From NCBI GenBank assembly GCA_003449495.1, contig DMHJ01000128.1, positions 1-8,397 of the forward strand: a stretch of 8,397 bases of DNA, written 5' to 3'. Below are positions 6,580-8,397 of this stretch, in pieces. Source of the DNA: Clostridiales bacterium UBA8153. GTDB lineage: Bacteria; Bacillota; Sulfobacillia; UBA8153. Each line of letters opens with the position of its first letter. Position 1 is the first letter of the stretch. The notes under the pieces were generated by a model, which worked only from the letters and a program-made list of their open reading frames with translations, was not told the DNA's origin and did no database searches. The position numbers were made by a program, and so were the translations under genes.

Positions 6580-6801
6580 GCCACGGTGTGACCGCCCGCG
6601 GTCCGGGCAGTTGGCCCTCCTCCGGCACCTCTAGCTCCTGCTCCGACCGCTGGAGTTTGCTCAGGGCCCGGCCTAGGTCCCGCATGACCTAGCTGTCCAG
6701 CTCTCGCAATGCATAGGCGAACAAGGCCACTTCCACCTCTGCAGCTGCCCACTCTCCCTTGCGGCGCAGCCCGGTTGTTTTCGGGCAGGTTTGCGGCTCA
6801 T
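6576..6801 (-). pseudogene. Decayed small gene of unknown function upstream of and overlapping the previous remnant
   Basis: From ATG 6801 the frame reads MSRKPARK. It then shifts by one base to TGLRRKGEWAAAEVEVALFA, YALRELDS, a TAG stop at 6689-6691, VMRDLGRALSKLQRSEQELE and VPEEGQLPGP. The Glu/Leu-rich helical look and the codon use suggest real former coding sequence. A TGA in another frame at 6576-6578 overlaps the ATG of the next remnant as ATGA, consistent with a former two-gene operon. No ribosome site is evident. No family is recognised. Confidence 0.33.
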
Positions 6802-6810
6802 TTGTGGCTC

Positions 6811-6848
6811 AGGGAAAGAAGAATGCCCCCTGCTTCTCGGCAAAGGGC
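6811..6848 (-). terminator. Intrinsic terminator of the tRNA operon
   Basis: On the minus strand GCCCTTTGC (6848-6840) pairs over nine positions (two of them G-U) with GCAGGGGGC (6833-6825) around the loop CGAGAA. ATTCTTCTTTCCCT (6824-6811) follows, with eight T residues. It starts ten bases after the CCA of tRNA-Thr. Confidence 0.7.
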
Positions 6849-6857
6849 CTGTTATCC

Positions 6858-6932
6858 TGGAGCCGGCGACGGGACTTGAACCCGTGACCTGCGGATTACG
6901 AATCAGCTGCTCTGCCACTGAGCTACGCCGGC
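6858..6932 (-). tRNA. tRNA-Thr (anticodon CGT), CCA encoded
   Basis: The cloverleaf is complete: acceptor GCCGGCG/CGCCGGC, D arm GCTC-AGTGGCA-GAGC, anticodon loop TTCGTAA (anticodon CGT, reading ACG), variable AGGTC, T arm ACGGG-TTCAAGT-CCCGT, discriminator T and an encoded CCA (6858-6860). The anticodon stem GCTGA/TCCGC has one mismatch, T29 opposite C41, where tRNA-Thr(CGT) genes usually have TCAGC. It follows tRNA-Gly after a 16-nt spacer and is followed by an intrinsic terminator. Confidence 0.95.
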
Positions 6933-6948
6933 ATGCGAAGAACAACAA

Positions 6949-7023
6949 TGGAGCGAGAGACGGGATTCGAACCCGCGGCCCTCGGCTTGGGAAGCCGATG
7001 TTCTACCACTAAACTACTCTCGC
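6949..7023 (-). tRNA. tRNA-Gly (anticodon CCC), CCA encoded
   Basis: The cloverleaf is complete: acceptor GCGAGAG/CTCTCGC, D arm GTTT-AGTGGTA-GAAC, anticodon arm TCGGC-TTCCCAA-GCCGA (anticodon CCC, reading GGG), variable GGGCC, T arm GCGGG-TTCGAAT-CCCGT, discriminator T and an encoded CCA (6949-6951). It is the first gene of the two-tRNA operon, beginning about 10 bases after the -10 box. Confidence 0.96.
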
Positions 7024-7033
7024 CCGTGCCCTC

Positions 7034-7062
7034 ATTATAGCGCACGGCCGCCCGGTTAGCAA
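7034..7062 (-). promoter_or_regulatory. Sigma-A/sigma-70 promoter of the tRNA operon
   Basis: The -35 box TTGCTA (7062-7057) and a perfect -10 TATAAT (7039-7034) are separated by 17 bp. Transcription should start near 7027, only a few bases before tRNA-Gly at 7023. Confidence 0.88.
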
Positions 7063-7139
7063 GCAGGGAGTTGCCTCGACAAAGAACCTGGGCGGAATCG
7101 CAAGGCGGCTCACCCGGCCGGAGCATGTCCCGAGGCGCG

Positions 7140-7430
7140 GGGCCATTCACGGTCACGAGGGCTTCCTTGCCCTTCTCGCCCTGGCCAAACTCGTACCTGG
7201 CCGTTACTCAGGCGTGCTAGTATGGCCGTTGTTCTCCACCCGGGCGGGTTTGGTAAACTCCCGCCCAAGACGTAGAGATGACTGCCGAATGATTGACCCC
7301 GGTGAGCCAACCGCGCCCCAGTAACCTAGGAATGCCCGCGCAGTTGCAAAATCGGGGAAACCATCCCGCAAGGGGCAGCGGCCAAGCCATCCTTAGCCCT
7401 GCGCAACAGGGTTTCGATACTGGCTCGTAC
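7140..7430 (-). pseudogene. Decayed HEPN-domain toxin
   Basis: Fragments of a HEPN protein appear in successive frames. RASIETLLRRAKDGLAAA (about 7374-7427) matches the first helix of minimal HEPN proteins. After a shift, DFATARAFLGYWGA (about 7305-7350) matches the DFAxxRAYYAxFYAA core. LGREFTKPARVE (about 7232-7268) matches the FGREFxKPGRxx region. After another shift, ARYEFGQGEKGKEAL (about 7155-7200) resembles the usual ADYxFG...EEA ending. HEPN toxins are RNases neutralised by a neighbouring MNT nucleotidyltransferase, and an MNT remnant lies directly upstream. A 7-bp GC hairpin, GGGCGGG (7242-7248) with CCCGCCC (7260-7266), falls inside this remnant. Family motifs are weak individually; their order and the neighbour make the call. 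Boundaries are approximate. Confidence 0.5.
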
Positions 7431-7764
7431 GGCCAAGGCCTCCCGCCTGACGTTCATCGCAAAGGGGTATTGCAGATGTCGAAGTCCACCCGGGTGACGA
7501 AGGCGGTGGAGATGGCAACATCGTACTTCACACTTACAGCCGGAGAGGTTCCGGGAATCAACTCTCCATAGTTGAACGGCCGCTTCAGGATGCACAAGAG
7601 GTCGACGTCCGTGTCCTCCGCGGCATCTCCCGCGTTTGAGAACCGTAGAGCACAACCGAATCGAGTTCGTCTCCCAGAAGCTCACGGACGTGACCCCGAT
7701 ACTCGCCCGCAACCTGTTGGGCGCGGTTATTGGCCGTCAAAGCGATCGCCTGCCGCGCCGTCAT
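7431..7764 (-). pseudogene. Frameshifted MNT-family nucleotidyltransferase (HEPN antitoxin partner)
   Basis: The frame from ATG 7764 (or GTG 7800) reads MTARQAIALTANNRAQQVAG, then LLGDELDSVVLYGSQTR. After a one-base loss near 7630 it continues one frame over as DAAEDTDVDLLCILKRPFNY and KYDVAISTAFVTRVDFDICN. Joined, this gives the minimal nucleotidyltransferase motif G-S-X10-D-x-D (GS at 7639-7644, DVD at 7601-7609), whose acids bind Mg. MNT proteins pair with HEPN toxins and, in studied cases, block them by nucleotidylation. A second lost base near 7463 makes the frame end at 7454, before FAMNVRREALAV. No good ribosome site is seen at either start. The catalytic residues survive but are not in one frame. 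Confidence 0.75.
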
Positions 7765-7800
7765 GCCTGGTACCGAGCACATGGCGTTCTTTTTGCTCAC

Positions 7801-7819
7801 TTGGGCCAGCGCTGCCCAA
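7801..7819. other. Hairpin between purA and the MNT remnant
   Basis: TTGGGC (7801-7806) and GCCCAA (7814-7819) are exact 6-bp arms with a 7-nt loop, about 50 bp after the purA stop on the minus strand. No U-tract follows, so termination of purA here is only a possibility. Confidence 0.3.
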
Positions 7820-7871
7820 TGGCGCAGGCGCGCGAGTCAGGCCCGTTGCCTGTGACAAGCACAGCCGACGG

Positions 7872-8397
7872 CTAGAATACCGGCTTCCTTTCCAGGGTCT
7901 GCGACCGTTCCCGGCCGATGGAGACCAGCATCACCGGACATCCGACCAGTTCCTCAACGCGCTGGAGGTAGCACAGACAAGCCGCAGGCAGATCGGCTTC
8001 CCGGGTGACCTGCGGGAAGTCGGCAGTCCAGCCCGCCAGTTCCTCGTATACGGGTTGGCATTCCGCCAGTACCCTTAAGTCCAGCGGGAATTCCTCCAGG
8101 AGCCGGCCGCGGTAACGGTAGCCCGTGCAGATCTTCGGCTGTTCAATGCCACCCAAGGTGTCCACCCGGGTGACTGCCAGCCCCTGCAGGTTATTGACGC
8201 GCACGGCGTAGCGCAGGATGGTGGCATCCAGCCAGCCCACCCGGCGCGGCCTGCCGGTGGAGGTGCCATACTCATGCCCGCGCGTCCTGATGGCATCGCC
8301 GGTGGCATCCTTGAGCTCACAGGGGAACGGACCGTCACCCACCCGGGTGGTGTAGGCCTTGGCTACGCCGATGACCTGGCTGATGCGGGTGGGTCCC
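7872..8397 (-). CDS. purA: Adenylosuccinate synthetase, C-terminal part (5' end outside window)
   Basis: PurA condenses IMP and aspartate using GTP to form adenylosuccinate, the first committed step to AMP. The visible 174 residues begin GPTRISQVIGVAKAYTTRVG, continue with DGPFPCEL and GHEYGTSTGRPRRVGW (the nucleotide/IMP-binding GTTTGRPRR region), then VTRVDTLGGIE, KICTGYRYRG and VYEELAGW. They end with LVSIGRERSQTLERKPVF, matching the usual P-x-x-x-x-S-x-G-x-x-R-x-x-T ending, and a TAG at 7872. The frame is open to the window edge, so about 60% of the protein lies outside. It is the last gene before the accessory stretch and belongs to the core genome. Confidence 0.95.
   Translation of the reverse strand, partial: GPTRISQVIGVAKAYTTRVGDGPFPCELKDATGDAIRTRGHEYGTSTGRPRRVGWLDATILRYAVRVNNLQGLAVTRVDTLGGIEQPKICTGYRYRGRLLEEFPLDLRVLAECQPVYEELAGWTADFPQVTREADLPAACLCYLQRVEELVGCPVMLVSIGRERSQTLERKPVF

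Noticed and set aside
6858..7023. Integration (att) site: a repeated tRNA 3' end bordering an island.
   Set aside because: No second copy of the tRNA-Thr or tRNA-Gly 3' segment was seen in the window, and no integrase gene is present.
1..8397. CRISPR arrays or insertion sequences.
   Set aside because: No regularly spaced direct repeats and no recognisable transposase or terminal inverted repeats were found by eye.

Overview
All supportable genes in this window read on the minus strand. The GC-rich sequence, strong GGAGG-type ribosome binding sites, GTG starts, a consensus -35/-10 promoter ahead of tRNA genes, and the mix of Phd/PIN and MNT/HEPN modules suggest a moderately high-GC Firmicute of the Moorella/Desulfotomaculum kind. 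That placement is inference from style, not a phylogenetic result.

In order of transcription (high to low coordinate) the window begins with the C-terminal 174 residues of adenylosuccinate synthetase (purA, 7872-8397). Next come the decayed remains of an MNT nucleotidyltransferase/HEPN toxin-antitoxin pair (about 7140-7764). A compact tRNA operon follows: promoter 7034-7062, tRNA-Gly(CCC), tRNA-Thr(CGT) and an intrinsic terminator at 6811-6848. After it lie two tiny overlapping decayed genes (6427-6801), then an intact endonuclease III-like [4Fe-4S] HhH protein (5580-6383). A Phd-type antitoxin (5254-5520) is followed by a PIN toxin gene that is frameshifted and has lost an acidic catalytic residue (4819-5257). 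A multiply frameshifted remnant of a superfamily 2 helicase C-terminal region follows (about 4230-4790), and then about 600 bp in which I recognise nothing.

The last part is metabolic. It holds lysA (diaminopimelate decarboxylase, with a Gly-rich insert and a Pro-rich C-terminal tail) and, after a 222-bp gap with two hairpins, a CitE/HpcH-family acyl-CoA lyase. Twenty bases further on is an ATP-grasp CoA-ligase beta subunit that runs off the left edge. The last two probably form an ATP-dependent route that activates citrate or malate to its CoA thioester and then cleaves it to acetyl-CoA plus oxaloacetate or glyoxylate.

The main reading is that the purA-lysA interval is a graveyard of defence and toxin-antitoxin genes around a tRNA operon. 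Two toxin-antitoxin modules and a helicase are decaying there, while an antitoxin and a DNA-repair-type enzyme remain open. I did not find a complete new system. The other items worth a second look are the ligase-lyase pair and a missing metal-binding Asp in the ligase.
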